Shown here one piece after another: positions 20,155 through 32,639 of a stretch of DNA of 64,000 nucleotides. A model generated the notes under the pieces. The model was not told the DNA's origin. It saw only the letters and a list, made by a program, of their open reading frames with translations, and did no database searches. The stretch covers positions 1 to 64,000 of the forward strand of contig JAPCYS010000644.1 in assembly GCA_028641055.1 (NCBI GenBank), in the 5' to 3' direction. The translations under genes were made by a program, and so were the position numbers. Position 1 is the stretch's first letter, and every line of letters begins with the position of its first letter. The stretch is from Alopecurus myosuroides. Its lineage: Eukaryota; Streptophyta; Magnoliopsida; Poales; Poaceae.

Positions 20155-22960
20155 ATGGAGCCAAGAGACGAAGATGCCAAAAATATGATCGAGGGTTTAA
20201 TCCGCGGGCCCGACGTGGAGAACGATGTGAGCCAGTGGACGAACGACTCCGGTGAGGGAGATCCTGTGCTCACCCAGGGAGACGACTCAGATGAGGGAGA
20301 AGCCGATGGCTCCGATATGGGAGCAGCCGACGGCTCCGGTGGAACCATACAAATTACAAACACCGGCTCCGAGGTGCATATATAGATATGTTAATTAATG
20401 AAGCATCCGTTGTCTATATACATGTATTAACAGTCTTTATATTTTTAGCCATCCGGTTCAAGTATATCAACCGGAAAAAAGACTAAACGAGGCGCAACAA
20501 GGAAGTTGAAAGATACAGGATCGACTCGATCGCAGCAGACGGCGCACCCGAGCTTCCCGCTGATGTTGCCCAAAAATTTGTGAAGCAATACGGAGTGCTA
20601 GTTAGAGATCACATCCCGATCACTGTTAATGAGTGGAATAAGCCAAAAGATCCGCGGAAACAAGGAATTTCATATGTCGGCAAAATAGCTAAAGATCATC
20701 TTTTCTCAAAGATTTTGGCTAATTTTAACTTACCCGTGCCGGAGGTGGACGAGAATGAAGCGGCTGTGAATGAGGCCGATGTTACTAAAATGAAACATGA
20801 GATACGGAAAAAGGTCAAAGCGTGGACCCTGAAAAAGATGGCCGAGCAATTCAAAAACTGGAAGAAAAGATTGAACCTTGATTATGTTAAGAAGAACAAG
20901 ACTCCTGATTTCACTCAAGGTATGAGAAAAAAAAACCCGTATGGGCAGACTTCGTGAAGTACAAGCTGGCAGAGAATGAACTGGAAAGGACAAAAACAAA
21001 TGAGAAAAACTCCGCCAAAAAGGTATATCACCATGTTATGGGGCAAGGTGGCTACAAGGGTTCCGGTCCCAAGTGGGACACATGGGAGAACAACCTGCTT
21101 CAGAAGGGGATCACTCCCGAGCCGTTCTTGTGGGTCGAGCGGACAAGGTCATGGTTCTACGGGCATGGGGGCACGTTGGACGCCGAAGGAAAAGCAATAT
21201 ATAACCTAAGGCATAAAGAGAGTCCTCTACCCATAGAGAAGCTGAGAGACGCAATAAAGGACGTTAAAGATGGGAAGTTCGTACCAGATAGAGAGAACGA
21301 CGAGCTCACACGAGCCCTCGGGAATAAGGAACACGCAGGGCGTACACGAGGCACAAAGGCACTCCTCCGTGAGTGTTGCGTTCGACTCCACCAGAAAGTT
21401 ATATCCAGATAGAAGCCGTCAACGTAAAAAGGACAAGGAGGCAGCTGAAGCAGAGAATCAGGCAAACTAGAGGCGTCAACTTGAAGAAATGGTAAAGCTG
21501 ACACAGGATGTAGCAAAGAAGCAGCAGGACCAAATTAACACACTTAGCCAGCAGATAGTGTCTACCGGCGCATCAGTACACATGGTAGAAGTTGAAGTCG
21601 AGGCTCCCGACGCTGCACATTCTCATAGCAAAAGCAGCGTTGCGTCCACGCAGCTACCGGGTGATGATGCACCGCCGATGATTCACCCGGTGGATGAGAT
21701 CACGGAAATGACATCCTGTGAGCTCCACGTGAAGGTCGTCAATATAACCATCAAGGCGGCGGCCGGCTATGTCTTACCAATTGGCAACGAACCAACTCAC
21801 CATACTCTTCCGGTTCCACGGGGCTACGCTGTTGTTGGGGTCGATGAAGTTGTCAACGGATTCAAGCGGGTAAAACTTGATTTTCCTGAAGGTGAAAACG
21901 AAGAGTTGACTGAACTCGGAGAAGCCAAGAACTTGACCGTTTTATGGCTAAAGGAATGCATTGTGCTCACAAATCAGACGGCAAAGCCATCGAATCCTCG
22001 CCTTTCTCCAGCGCAAAAGTCTCCAGCGCGGTCGTCTTCGCAACGGATGCCGTCTCCGGCGCGGTCGCCTACGCCGTGCACGTCTCCAGCGCGGTCGCCT
22101 ACGCCGCCGCGTCAGCCTTCTACGCCCACTAAGTTTCTGCCGAAACGTAAAAAATCACCGAAACGTCAACGGTCACCCCTCCCGAAGGTACCAAAAGAGG
22201 TACCCAAGTTACCTTACGACTATACTCCCGAGGAAAACCAGAAAATCGCAAAGGACCAATACGAGGCGTGGAAATCAAAGCGGAAGGAGAAGCAAAAGCC
22301 AGATTTCCCCGAGACCGAAGAAGAGATAGAACGAGCTTGGAAAATGGTGAAGACTCTTCATCAACCCGAGCCGAGTCTGTCATCTAACTATGACCGCTCT
22401 ATTCTGAAATCACACCAGGAAATGGTGTGGTCGACGAAGAGTAGCGCAAGGGAAAAAGGGAAAATCAGTTGCTCAGCTCGGAGAGCAGAAAAAACAATCC
22501 ACGTCCCCGCTCAAAGTGATTTCCAATACCCAGGTGGGGCCGAGCACTAATATTGCTGACGAGCATATTGATCCGGAGTTTATAACACTGTACGCAGACA
22601 AGGCAGCTGATGCGGGTTTATCCATTGCTGAGTATATGCAAACAGTGAACTACTTCCCCGCAGCTGAATGTGCGTACAAATACCAGTACGGGAAGTCTCT
22701 TGTCAAACCCGAGGAGATAATGGATCTACCAACGAAAATGCGAAGAGTGCATAGTTGGTATATGGAAGCCGTTGAGGAATCTATGGACTGTATATGTCTC
22801 AACGTTAAGGACGAGCACTATGGAAATGGAAATGGATATGTTATGATTCAATTTGAGGAATTGTTTCAGTTATACCAGCAGCAGGCCCTCGACAAATCTA
22901 TCCTTAGTGGCTATTGTCTGTAAGCACTTATTTCTCTAGCTCACCTCATTCAATTGCATA

Positions 22961-23014
<54 letters not shown>

Positions 23015-24017
23015 TATAGTACACTCATATATTATAATTGCAGAATAAAGATTCTCGAATGCAAAAGAGGTAGAATCTATGATATTGGGTTCATTGATCC
23101 AAATATTATTTATGAAAAGACTCTTCGGCAATCTCCCAAGGATACAGAAAATAATATTCTGAGCGCAATAATATTTAACCAACACCGACGGGAAATACTA
23201 TTTCCTTACAACTTCAAGTAAGTGTGTTACTCTGTTGTAAACATTCTGTTTTCCTTACTCGATGTTCACTGTATAATTGATGAGTTCTGCGTGCGCAGCT
23301 TCCAATATATTCTGCTAATCTTCCAAATTGACAAAGGAAAAGTAATTGTAATGGACCCAAAACGTAAACCTCTCTCAATGTGGGCTGACATGCAGGAAAT
23401 GATTCAGCGGTAATTTCAATCTTTATTAATTTCAGTATTTATATATGGCAATATATCGACTACTTTGTTTCATTTTCGGATATCAAGTAATTACTAACTC
23501 TTTTTATTCTTTTTCTTTCTCGGGTAGGGTTTGGAAGAGGTTCATAAAGAAGTCTCCCGGTGAATGGGCAAAAAAGCTTACATTTGATGTTGTGCAAGTA
23601 AGTACTATCTAGATCCGCGCCCATCTCCTTGATTCTAGTGTCGATACCATTATCATGCCTGGTTGATTATTATTTTGATTGAAACAATCTTCTCGTAAAG
23701 TGCTTGCAACAAGGAGACGGGAATAACTTGTGTGGATACTACGTTTGCGAGTTCATTCGTCAGACCACATCTCCCAAGGGCAGAAATTTAAAGCAACTTC
23801 ATGTACGTTAGTCGTCAATTCTTCTTATTACTATCTATTTTAGTTACTTAGTTTCATATATTTTAGTGACCACTCTTCTTTATATTAGATCGAACGGCTT
23901 CGGGATGGTCTTCTACCAAGGGACCGCATACGAGCAATTCAGGAGGAAATTGCGGGCTTCTTAGATGCAGAGGTCATAAACGTAGATAGAGAGTACCATG
24001 CCTCCGATTGGAACTAA
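20155..24017 (+). pseudogene. TNP1-like (plant transposase_24) / Ulp1-protease ORF of CACTA-A
   Basis: From the ATG at 20155 come an acidic N-terminus, then a block typical of plant En/Spm-type transposase (Ptta/En/Spm family): QYGVLVRDHIPITVNEWNKP (~20583), the basic helix around KAWTLKKMAEQFKNWKKRL, and GPKWDTWENNLLQKG. A Pro/Ser-rich linker with SPARS repeats (~22000-22130) follows. The C-terminal exons (22516-24017) form a Ulp1-like C48 cysteine protease domain: FQYILLIFQIDKGKVIVMDP (His/Asp region) and QQGDGNNLCGYYVCEFI (Cys region). Disablements seen: frameshifts near 20515, in the A-tract near 20930 and near 21355, and an in-frame TAG near 21469. The usual catalytic His before the hydrophobic strand reads Gln (FQYILL). 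It is therefore inactive. At least five introns with GT..AG borders remain visible in the 3' part. Confidence 0.8.
22964..23012. repeat. (AT)n microsatellite
   Basis: About 24 uninterrupted AT dinucleotides in an intron of the Ulp1-like gene. Confidence 0.95.
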
Positions 24018-24228
24018 GTTTGATTTTGTAATACACTCCATCGGTCATGTAATATGCTCGATATACTTTGCTTCCGTAATATAAGTGTTTCTTATTCTGC
24101 TTTATATACTTATTCACTCGTGCGATCCGGGAGCTCCGTGGAGGGTCCACTGAGGCTCCTCTCTTCTCGAGGTCCGGGGAGGGGCCGCCAGGAGGTCTGG
24201 GGGGCCAAAAAACGGAAATTGTAAATTT

Positions 24229-24305
24229 CTGCCGCGGCAGAGAAAAGGGCAAAAGCCCTGCCGCGGCAGAGAAAAGGGCAAAAGCCCTGCCGCGGCAGAA
24301 GGGGC
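24229..24305. repeat. GCCGCGGC repeats in CACTA-A 3' region
   Basis: Three copies of CTGCCGCGGCAGA, two followed by GAAAAGGGCAAAAGCC. The 8-bp palindrome GCCGCGGC also occurs at ~55713 in the equivalent end of CACTA-C. Confidence 0.8.
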
Positions 24306-24514
24306 ATGCATCCCGGGTCGTATTGAGAACCGGGACTAATAGCCCTGGCCAGGTTCCAGCACACGGGCCACGTGGTCAGCCCCATTTGTCCCGGGTCCTG
24401 CCACAACCGGGACCAATGGGGAGGGGTATTTGTCCCGGATGCCCCGTCCCGGTTGCACAACCGGGACAAATGGGGGCCTACGAACCGGGACTAAAGCCCC
24501 TGTTTCCATTAGTG

Positions 24515-25036
24515 CGCGGCCACAGGCGGCACGTTGGCCTCCTCTGCGCGGGCGTGCACGGTGGTGGGTCATGCCGCCTCGGCCGGTGGCGGCACCCTCT
24601 GGAGGTCGACAGCATCCGGCGCTGATTCCGTGGCTGCTGTCGCTGATTCCTTGCTGTCGCTGATTCCAGTTGAGAAGAAAGGGTGGTGGCGGCACCCTGG
24701 CCACGCTGAATAATTTGCGGGTGCACTGATTGCTAGAAGGAAAGGTGCCGGTCCGACATGCACATATTAGATCACGCGTGATCTGATCGCTAGATTCCGG
24801 CTGTTTGTTATTTTATGCGTCGAAAGTTGGTTCAGCTCGTGGAGTGCAGCTCACTCGAGTCATCTAATGGTTCTATAAATACCCGCAGAACGTCCGTGTA
24901 ATGCACACTGCCCGCTTAGCGCTGCTCTCTCGCTCCCGCTGCTGCTCTGCCAAATAGTCCCGCTGCTCTCATTGCTCCGTGCAGTTTGTGTGTCACCAAG
25001 TGAGCAGAAAATAGAGAGAGTACAACCATTAGAGTG
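24515..25036 (+). promoter_or_regulatory. MULE left arm and promoter of the third MULE gene
   Basis: This continues the MULE sequence interrupted at 15974. A TATAAAT box lies at 24874-24880, with CCGCAGAACG just after it. A CT-rich leader (GCTGCTCTCTCGCTCCCGCTGCTG) follows and the ATG is at 25037. Between 24600 and 24700 the words GCTGATTCC and GGTGGCGGCACCCT are each repeated. Confidence 0.5.
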
Positions 25037-25581
25037 ATGGCGGATAGTGGTAGTGGTTGTCTCGACCCATATAGCTCATGGTGTATTCTATATCATGCGG
25101 CAATAGGTTCTTGCGCCAATAGGATGGAGGGTAGAGCGGCAGTTAGTTTTAGGGATATAATGAGTGAGCGGTACCACGCCGTTGCTCTGGGGGAAAATTT
25201 AGCCAGATATCAGCTCCCGCCTAGATCCACCGATGAAATTAGGGACGAACTAATGAGGTGGCGTCATAAATGGAAGAGAGTATGTGAGCTAAAAAGGATT
25301 GAGTCGGGGCTTCGGGGTTTGCCTATCTCAACTACTAGCGATCTGATACGATTTTCAGACGAGGCTTATGCACTTCACGTTGGGGTAATTGATTAACGAG
25401 TTTACATAATCTTCAAATTAATTTGCATCGTTATAATTTTTGTCTGTCTTTTATTATAAATATGCAGCTCTGGCCATCGGACGGAGAGTTTGTGAACAAA
25501 AAGATTAAGCACTATGAGTGGTTGAGCATATTGTTTGGGCCACCTGCTAGGGGGTTTCCGGAGTCCAACGAGCACGCTGAG

Positions 25582-28500
25582 TGTAACATCCCAATTTTTG
25601 ATACATTAGGGTGTGTGGTGTGTGTTCATCTCATACATGCATGAAACAAAAAATTTAAACCATGTTTGAAACAATTTAAATTGTGAATTTAAATGTTTTG
25701 AGAAAAATCCCGCAGATAGTACTTAAAAGGGGTTCCAAAATTTTGTATGGAAAAATATTTCAAACACACCAAAGCAAAACATGGTTTTGTTAGAAATTTT
25801 GTGAGCTTTTCAAAAAGTATTTTTGCCAAATTTTTACTTTGCAAAAAGGCCCTCAAAACAAGGTTTTATGTCTGTTTTTCTAAAGAAAAGGACCTCTTGG
25901 CGATTTCCAAAAGTTCTAGGGGGTTTCCGAAAATTCCTCTTTGTCTTCTACCTCGTGACAGAAGGACCTCCTGCGTGGCCTCCCTTCCGACGTCGAGCCT
26001 CCACCTCCTGCTTGCGCTCGTCCGTGGAGAAGACCCGTACCGTCCTGCGCTACCCCGTGCTTGAACCCCTCGTCCTCTCACTCCCTGTGCTCATATCCAT
26101 GGAGCCCGAAGGGACGCCGTCGAAGCTCGTCGCCGTGCCGTCTCTGTGAACCATCCCTAGATGATTAGAGACAACCACTAGCTCCAGGGCGCCTCCCTAT
26201 ACCTCCTCACTGACCGAATCGCGCTGAGACGCCGAACGCAGGGAGATCGACGCCTTCTTCCTCGCTTCCGGCGGACGGCCGTGGCCGCCCGATCTCCTCT
26301 TCCGTCGCGTATTAGGCCTCTACGACCACCTCCTCACGTTCACGGTGAGCTTGCGCTCCTTCCTGTACCACCGCCTTGATCCCTCCCGCCTTGTAGTGCC
26401 CTGCCGGCGAAAGCCGCCGTCGGCCGCCGCGCATCTCCGTCGCCGGCGTGATCTCCGGCGACATTAAGGTCAATAACCGCCACCCGCGCATTCGCCGCGA
26501 TGCCCTCTTCCCTGTGGTGCGGTTGTTTCCGACCAATTCATAGCCGTTTTCGAGATTGATCATTCACAGAAGGAATCGATCCCAGGCTGACATCAGCATG
26601 ACGTCAGCCTGACGTCATAATCCTAATTTCTTATTTCCAGAAAACGGTTATTAATTACAGAAAATGAATTAAATTTAGATAATTAATAACTTCTGTTTTA
26701 CTAATCAGAAAAATGAGTTCAAGATACCAAAATGTTCATAAAAATGTAATATAACCAACTATGTCATTTTCATATATGTTTGACCAAGTTGAAAAATGAG
26801 TATTTATTTAATGTTGTTTAATCATTTAAAAATAGAAAAATAAGTTTTTATTCACTAAAATTAGAAAATTAAAAGTTATATACCAAATTGCTCAAAATGA
26901 CAAATGCAATCTGTTTATGATGTTTTCAAACCCATTTGGGCACTTTAACTTGCACTCACTTTTAGAATCGCCCGAAACCCCCTCCGGGGTCTATTTCGGC
27001 CTAATTTCAGTAAAATTTCATAACCGACATACGAACCCTAGCAACCCAATGATCATGTCTAGGGCTTCATTTCAGTGCATTAATTTGCTCATGCATACAT
27101 ATTGCGCATTGCATCGATGCCATGTGTTGATTGTTATTTCTCTTTCGATGTTGTTTCCCCCTCGGTAGAACGTGGCTCCGAAGAGAAGGCCAGCAATCCA
27201 ACGACGAATACTTGATCTTAACCGAGTGGTCAAGCACTTATTCCAGAAGATCTTTATCTGGATTTGTTATAACTAAGGCAATCATAACCTCTTATCTGCT
27301 CATATATGATTTCAAAGTGATTTGAATCTCATACTTTGCATTCGGTTCAAAACTATTTGATGTCAGCAGATAGAGTTCTCTTGTATACTGCATAACCTAG
27401 ATATCCTGATCCACTGCTCCTAGCAGCTATAGGTTTGATTGTGCACGCCTCGTTAAACCATGTGAGTCTTGCTTAGCCATGCCTAGTTGTGATCTGATCC
27501 ATCCGGTTGATGAATCTGGTCAATACGCGAATCATTTATATCAAGTTGTTGTGAATTGTATTATCTTCGATAAACTTGATTAAACAACGGCATGGATGTG
27601 AGGCCACAATGGGTTGTGGCGTTTTGTCCTGTTCATGCCCCTAGGAGCGAGTTCTCGCCTTTGAAGCCAAGACTGAGCGTGCAACCACACGCGGGGCCTA
27701 ACAGACCGCGCTCGACTAACTAACTTGTTTGGCCACGTCCATGAGTCACGTAGTTTGATCTTTCCATCTGAGTGTGAGTCAGAAAACGATTTGGAGAAAA
27801 CTTAGGGCGTGACCGGGACAAGTGATGGACGTACTCGGATCTTGTTCCCGACTCACAGAACAGGTGCCGTCAGGAGGTGGCCAACTCCCTGTTGACGGGG
27901 TGGCCCTGTTTGGGTTGACTCATGGATAGGGTCGAGCAAGGTAAAGGTCGTGGCCAGCCACCCTCTGCCGCGCTCCATGGACGAGCGTACATGTGGCGTT
28001 AAGAGTCGGATGGTACGTGTGGGTAAAGTGTACCCCCTGCAGGGATGAATCTCCTCGAGAAGTCGTGTCCACGGTTACGGACGACTTGGCAACGGATTCT
28101 GTGATCACAGATAACTTCAACGGAATGACTAAAACTTGTTAACCATGATTGAAGGGTGCCTCCCCGGAGATGCCGGGAGGGGTGATCCTTGTAGCATGAG
28201 ATAGTGTGGGAATGATAAGGACCTGGTGGAATATAAAAAGGTGATGATCTCAGTAGTTGAGTAGTTTTCTCATCTGTTTTGAAAACATTCTATGAGACGT
28301 GCTATTCCTTCCTCAACTTGCAAAACAAAGATTGCTTTACGCAAATCAGCCTTCATAAAACCCTTTCTGAAGTTAGCAGATATATAATAGGTTAATTAAG
28401 TCTTGTTGAGTACCTCCCGTACTCAGGTTTGCTTAATTTGGTTCAGGTGAAGATCTCACTTCGGTGGTGGTTCAACGTGGACATCGACGAGTAGTTTGGG

Positions 28501-29124
28501 GTTCCCAGGTAGCAGCCTGGAATCTATGGGCTGGGACGTCGCCTTATGTTGCGGCCTCTTAGGCCTTTTTGTTTCTTGTTGATTAGCAACATAAATTGCT
28601 TTCCGTTGTATGATGTAATGTTGGGTCGTGTGACCTCTGCTTGTAAGCTATACTCTAGTAACACATGTTTAATAAAGCTTCATGTCTAGAGTACTGCTTT
28701 GATCGGTTGTTGGTTCCGAGCTCATTTTTATACAGTTTTGGCTATGCCTGCATAGTTGTCGCAGTCGAGGGGTTGTGGAGCCGATGATCCATGTCCGAGC
28801 CCGCCTGTCGATTTGATCGGCCTGGGGCGAGGTAACCCCAGTAACCCTCGATTGTTGTTGCACTTTCTGGACACATAGCATCTCTGTATAACTTTGGTCC
28901 CGTTCCTTCAGTTTCTTCCGACTCGTGGACGCTTGGGTATGCATAATTGGTTATGACTAGCATGGATACAAGGAGTAGTAGACCGGGGATCCGGACTACG
29001 TGCCGATGAATCCGGTCTGCCTGCCGTTGTTTGTTGCGGCCGGGGCCGGTAACCCTGAAGCCCTTGTGAGTCCATGGCTAGGAGCACATAACAGTATGTA
29101 TATCTCTGGGTCCGGGGTCTGACA
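25582..29124 (+). repeat. Left LTR of the 15.9-kb retrotransposon
   Basis: Direct repeat with 37971-41525. It is AT-rich at the start, GC-rich at ~25950-26550, then mixed. Open frames inside (for example 25747-26064) recur in the other LTR and carry no known domain. AATAAA-type signals near 28670 may serve polyadenylation. Confidence 0.93.
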
Positions 29125-29145
29125 AGTCTTGGTATCAGAGCAGGA
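29125..29145 (+). other. Primer-binding site of the 15.9-kb retrotransposon
   Basis: TTGGTATCAGAGCAGG lies 4-5 nt after the LTR end. TGGTATCAGAGC is complementary to the 3' end of initiator methionine tRNA, the common primer of plant LTR retrotransposons. Confidence 0.85.
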
Positions 29146-30429
29146 CTGCCTGTAGGAAAACCTTACTGCTTGGTCGATGTTGAGTCTAGTGATTGTGAAA
29201 ACTACTTTGAAACTTCAAATGATTGTGAAAACCTTCTTAGGATTCTTTTTACTCCTTACCTGGTATCGCTCTAACTCTGGGTCTCCTTATCTGTTTTGGA
29301 TTTGAAAAGGTTTTGCCATCTTGTCGAATCTCTGATTCTACAAATCCCTCGGATGAGCCGGTAGGGTTTCGAGTAGAGGAACGATGTACGCGCTGGTGAC
29401 CTCGACGGCTAACAAGGAGAAAGATTTACCCAGGTTCGGGGCCCTCGTAGAGGTAAAACCCTTACTCCTGCTTGTCTGATCTGTATTATGGCGAAATAGT
29501 CGAGCTGTTTACAATGGCGATACCATGGCGAGGCGTACGGGGTATCCCGTGTATTGCCTAGTCTAGTTGTGGCTTGTATCTTCCTCTCTCTAGATTGGAT
29601 CGGGATTAGTTGTTCCCTCATTGGATGTCTTTTTCTCTCCTCCCTCGTGGCTTTATATATGCAGCCAGGAGGGGGTTACATGAGTCCTAGTAGATTACGT
29701 ATAGGAGTTCTTGTCTTGACCCGCAAGTCTTGCGGGTGGGCTTCACGTGGGCCTTCTGGAACACTCCAAGGACTCCTCTTCTTGGGCCTTAACCTTGGGC
29801 CTGAGACGGGGTGTCCTTACCCGCAGGGTCCAGAATCCATGTATTCGTCAGTAGCCCCCGAGCGTTTATTCGATTGAGAATCTGTCGGGTAGACGCTCGA
29901 AGTCCGTTCTTGATATCTTTGATTGGTTATTCAATCGTCTGGTTTTGAGAGTGTATACCCTGTGCGCGATGCGCTTTCTCATACTCGAGTATCGAGTGGT
30001 AAATGTGCCTTGCGTTGGCTATTTCACAGAAGGGCGCTCAGTCGCTTGGCTCTCCCGAAAGATCAGGGCCAATTAATTGCATCTAGGGCAAAAACGGTTC
30101 TGGCCTACACGAATTCGAGACCTCCGACTCGAATCCGGCGAGGTGATCGTTGCGACTGGGCCGTGGAGGTCTTACCGAGTCGAACTTAACCTAAGTGGGT
30201 ACCCGACGCGTCCGCTAGGATTCTTCGTGTTGTTGACACGGAAAGTTTACCGGAGGACGCAGCTTGAGTGCGATTCCAGGCCCAAAAGAGAGATCCTTGG
30301 GTCTTACCTTCGTACTCGAAAGAATACGGCATCCGGATGTGCCTAGTCGGCTGAACAATCCAGGTTTATGATGTGCAAACATCATGTGAATAAATAGCAG
30401 GTTCTGCCTACTCGAGTAGTTTTATCCAT

Positions 30430-31235
30430 ACGAAAGAGTTTTCGTGTTAGGAGTTTTATACCCATATGAAAGAGTTTTCATGTTTGGGATGTTGCCCATA
30501 CGAAAGAGTTTTCGTGTGTAGGGTATTTTTTCCTGTGAAAGAGATTTCACGTCATGATGTAAATATCATGTGGTAGAGCTGCGGGAGCCGCATACTCGCA
30601 ATTTTACCTTGGTCAAGTTCTTGCGATTCTTCGGGTGAAGAGATCTTCCTTCTTAATCTTGTGCGAAAGAGATTTCGCGTTATGAAGTTTACAAGAAAGA
30701 AATTTCGTCTTGATGTGCCCATACGAAAGAGATTTCGTGTCAGGGTGATTATGCGAAAGAAATTTCGCGTCCATACGAAAGAGATTTCGTGTCAGGGTGA
30801 CTGTGCGAAAGAAAATTTCGTGTCTTGATTATGCCCATACGAAAGAGATTTCGTGTTAGGGTGTTTATGCGAAAGAGATTCCGCGTCTTTGATGTGCCCA
30901 TACGAAAGAAATTTCGTGTTAGCTAGGGACCTTATGCGAAAGATATTTCGCGTCTTGATATGCCCATACGAAAGAAATTTTGTGTTAGGGAGCTTATGCG
31001 AAAGAGATTTCGCGTCTTGATATGCCCATACGAAAGAAATTTCGTGTTAGGGAGCTTATGCAAAAGAGATTTCGCGTCTTTGATGCTCATACGAAAGATA
31101 TTTCGTGTTAGAATGCCCATACGAAAGAGATTTCGTGTTAGGGAGTTTATGCGAAAGAGATTTCGCGTCTTTGATGCTCATACGAAAGAGATTTCGTGTT
31201 AGAATGCCCATACGAAAGAGATTTCGTGTTAGGGA
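30430..31235. repeat. Array of ~23 short hairpins (CGAAAGAGATTTCG type) with covarying arms
   Basis: The repeated word is TACGAAAGAGATTTCGTGT alternating with TGCGAAAGAGATTTCGCGT at ~27-32 bp spacing, with less regular spacing at the 5' end. Each is a dyad with 5-7-bp arms and a ~4-nt centre. Arm variants change together: ACGAAA/TTTCGT, GCGAAA/TTTCGC, GTGAAA/TTTCAC (30532) and ATGAAA/TTTCAT (30466). Reading frames across it are artefacts of the repeat. Confidence 0.9.
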
Positions 31236-32164
31236 CTCGCGATTTTCTTTTGGACGCGTAACAAGTGATGTCTTTTGCTTCGAGTGATGTGTCTGTACAT
31301 CGTAGTGCGGCGTCGTGGTTTCTGCGGGAGCCGCATACTCACAATCTTCCCCCCGCTGCGTGGCGAGTGTCTTTTTGTTTGAAGATTCCGAAGAGAAATA
31401 AGGCTGATGGCTGACAGTCGCGTGATGTCGTGATGCACTGAGCACTTGTTCTGCCTCCCGATGGGACGTGGCGAGAAGTGTCAGAGACTAGACATGTCGG
31501 AGTCGACGCGGTGGAGGTGTAATCGACACGGCGGATGGAGTTAACGGGAAGTCGTGTACTCGACGAGGACGTGGCGGAGTCGCACGACGACGTGAAAGTC
31601 GTGTAGTTAACGCGGACGCTCAGCCACCGAGTCCACACAAGAAGATGGACCCGAAAAGTCTTCAAGATGTTCTGATTTCGCGAATTGGCCCGCGTTGTCG
31701 TATGCGCCTCGTCGAAACGAACAAGTTTGATGTTTAGCTTTTCTTCATCCGAGTTACTATGCGGTTTGTACGACCACAATAAGGATCTGGACGAAGAAAT
31801 CTGACAGAGCTCCTCGGGTACGCGGCCAGCGTGTCATATGCTTCGACGTGGTAGTACGTCGAGGACGCCCTTAGCGCTCGTCGGTTGCGCGACCAGCGCT
31901 TACTGGGTGCGCGGCCAGCGCTCCCGATGGGAGTAGCCCCCGAGTCTATGTGCGATTATTTGTAATCGGGCATAGACTCAAAAATCTTGTAACGTTGCTT
32001 CTTCGATTTGTCGGGTGCACGGCAGTGCTCCCGATGGGAGTAGCCCCCGAGGCTATGTTCGACTCGCAGAGTCGGGCATAGGCTCAAGTTGTTCTGAAGC
32101 TAACCCCGTGTGATTGTCTTCTGTTGGTTCGCGGAGGAGGACATGCGTCGACTCCCGGAGGACG

Positions 32165-32375
32165 GTATGTCGACTCCGAGCGGAGGATCGATGTCAACGG
32201 TCGACTATCGACTCCGAGCGGAGGACATCTGTCGACTCCGAGCGAAAGATATGTGTCGACTCCGAGCGGAGGATTGTGTCGATTGGCGACTCCGAGCGGA
32301 GGATTGTGTCGATTGGCGATTCCGAGCGGAGAATTGTGTCGATTGGTGACTCCGAGCGGAGGATTGTGTCGATTT
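32165..32375. repeat. GACTCCGAGCGGAGGAT tandem array, ~7 copies
   Basis: GACTCCGAGCGGAGGATTGT repeats at ~30-bp steps, most regularly at 32265-32370 and less so before. CTCCGAGCGGAG is itself a palindrome (CTCCG AG CGGAG). Confidence 0.85.
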
Positions 32376-32639
32376 TCGAAGTTGCAGCCGACGTTGTGGT
32401 TCCTGCGTTGCACTTTGTATGACATTGCCGTAGTCGACGAGACGGTGCCGAGTGACGGAATCGATGAACCGGACTCGTGTGTCGAGTGCGGCTGTTTCGC
32501 GCCTCAGCCCCCGAGTCTCGAGTGCGGCTGCGGCGAATTCTCGAGTGCGTCTACTTTGCAGCATAGCCCCCGAGCAACGAGTGTGGCTGCGGCGAAGGAC
32601 AGCCCCGAGACGCTTAGTCGAGAGAATTCGATGTAGCGG

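Larger units (their letters stand above)
15975..24514 (+). mobile_element. CACTA-A: CACTA transposon with TNP1/Ulp1-like gene and passengers
   Basis: The left terminus is CACTAGTGGAAACAACCCC. The right terminus, reverse-complemented, is CACTAATGGAAACAGGGGC. Subterminal arrays of GTCCCGGTT and AACCGGGAC occupy 15990-16240 and 24310-24500. The 3-bp flanks are CAC and CGC, compatible with a decayed target duplication. The left end differs from the one at 62854 by a single base in its first ~33 positions, and the right end resembles 55456, so this is the same family as CACTA-C in the opposite orientation. Coding content is an AP2-like passenger, a minus-strand hypothetical gene and a degenerate TNP1/Ulp1-like gene. 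No TNP2 transposase is present, so it is non-autonomous. Confidence 0.85.

Noticed and set aside
15972..24517. Clean 3-bp target duplication for CACTA-A
   Set aside because: Flanks are CAC and CGC, and the right terminus has CATTAGTG in place of CACTAGTG. I accept the element but not an exact duplication.
25747..26149. Open frames inside the left LTR (repeated at 38136-38571)
   Set aside because: They are duplicated only because they lie in LTRs. Small LTR differences change the frame, and there is no recognisable domain.
29409..29621. 70-codon minus ORF identical at 33945-34157
   Set aside because: It lies in both LTRs of the nested element with no domain. It is an LTR duplicate, not a gene pair.
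30430..31235. CRISPR-like appearance of regularly spaced short dyads
   Set aside because: Spacers are not unique, the genome is a plant, there are no cas genes, and spacing is irregular. It is a tandem array in an LTR element.
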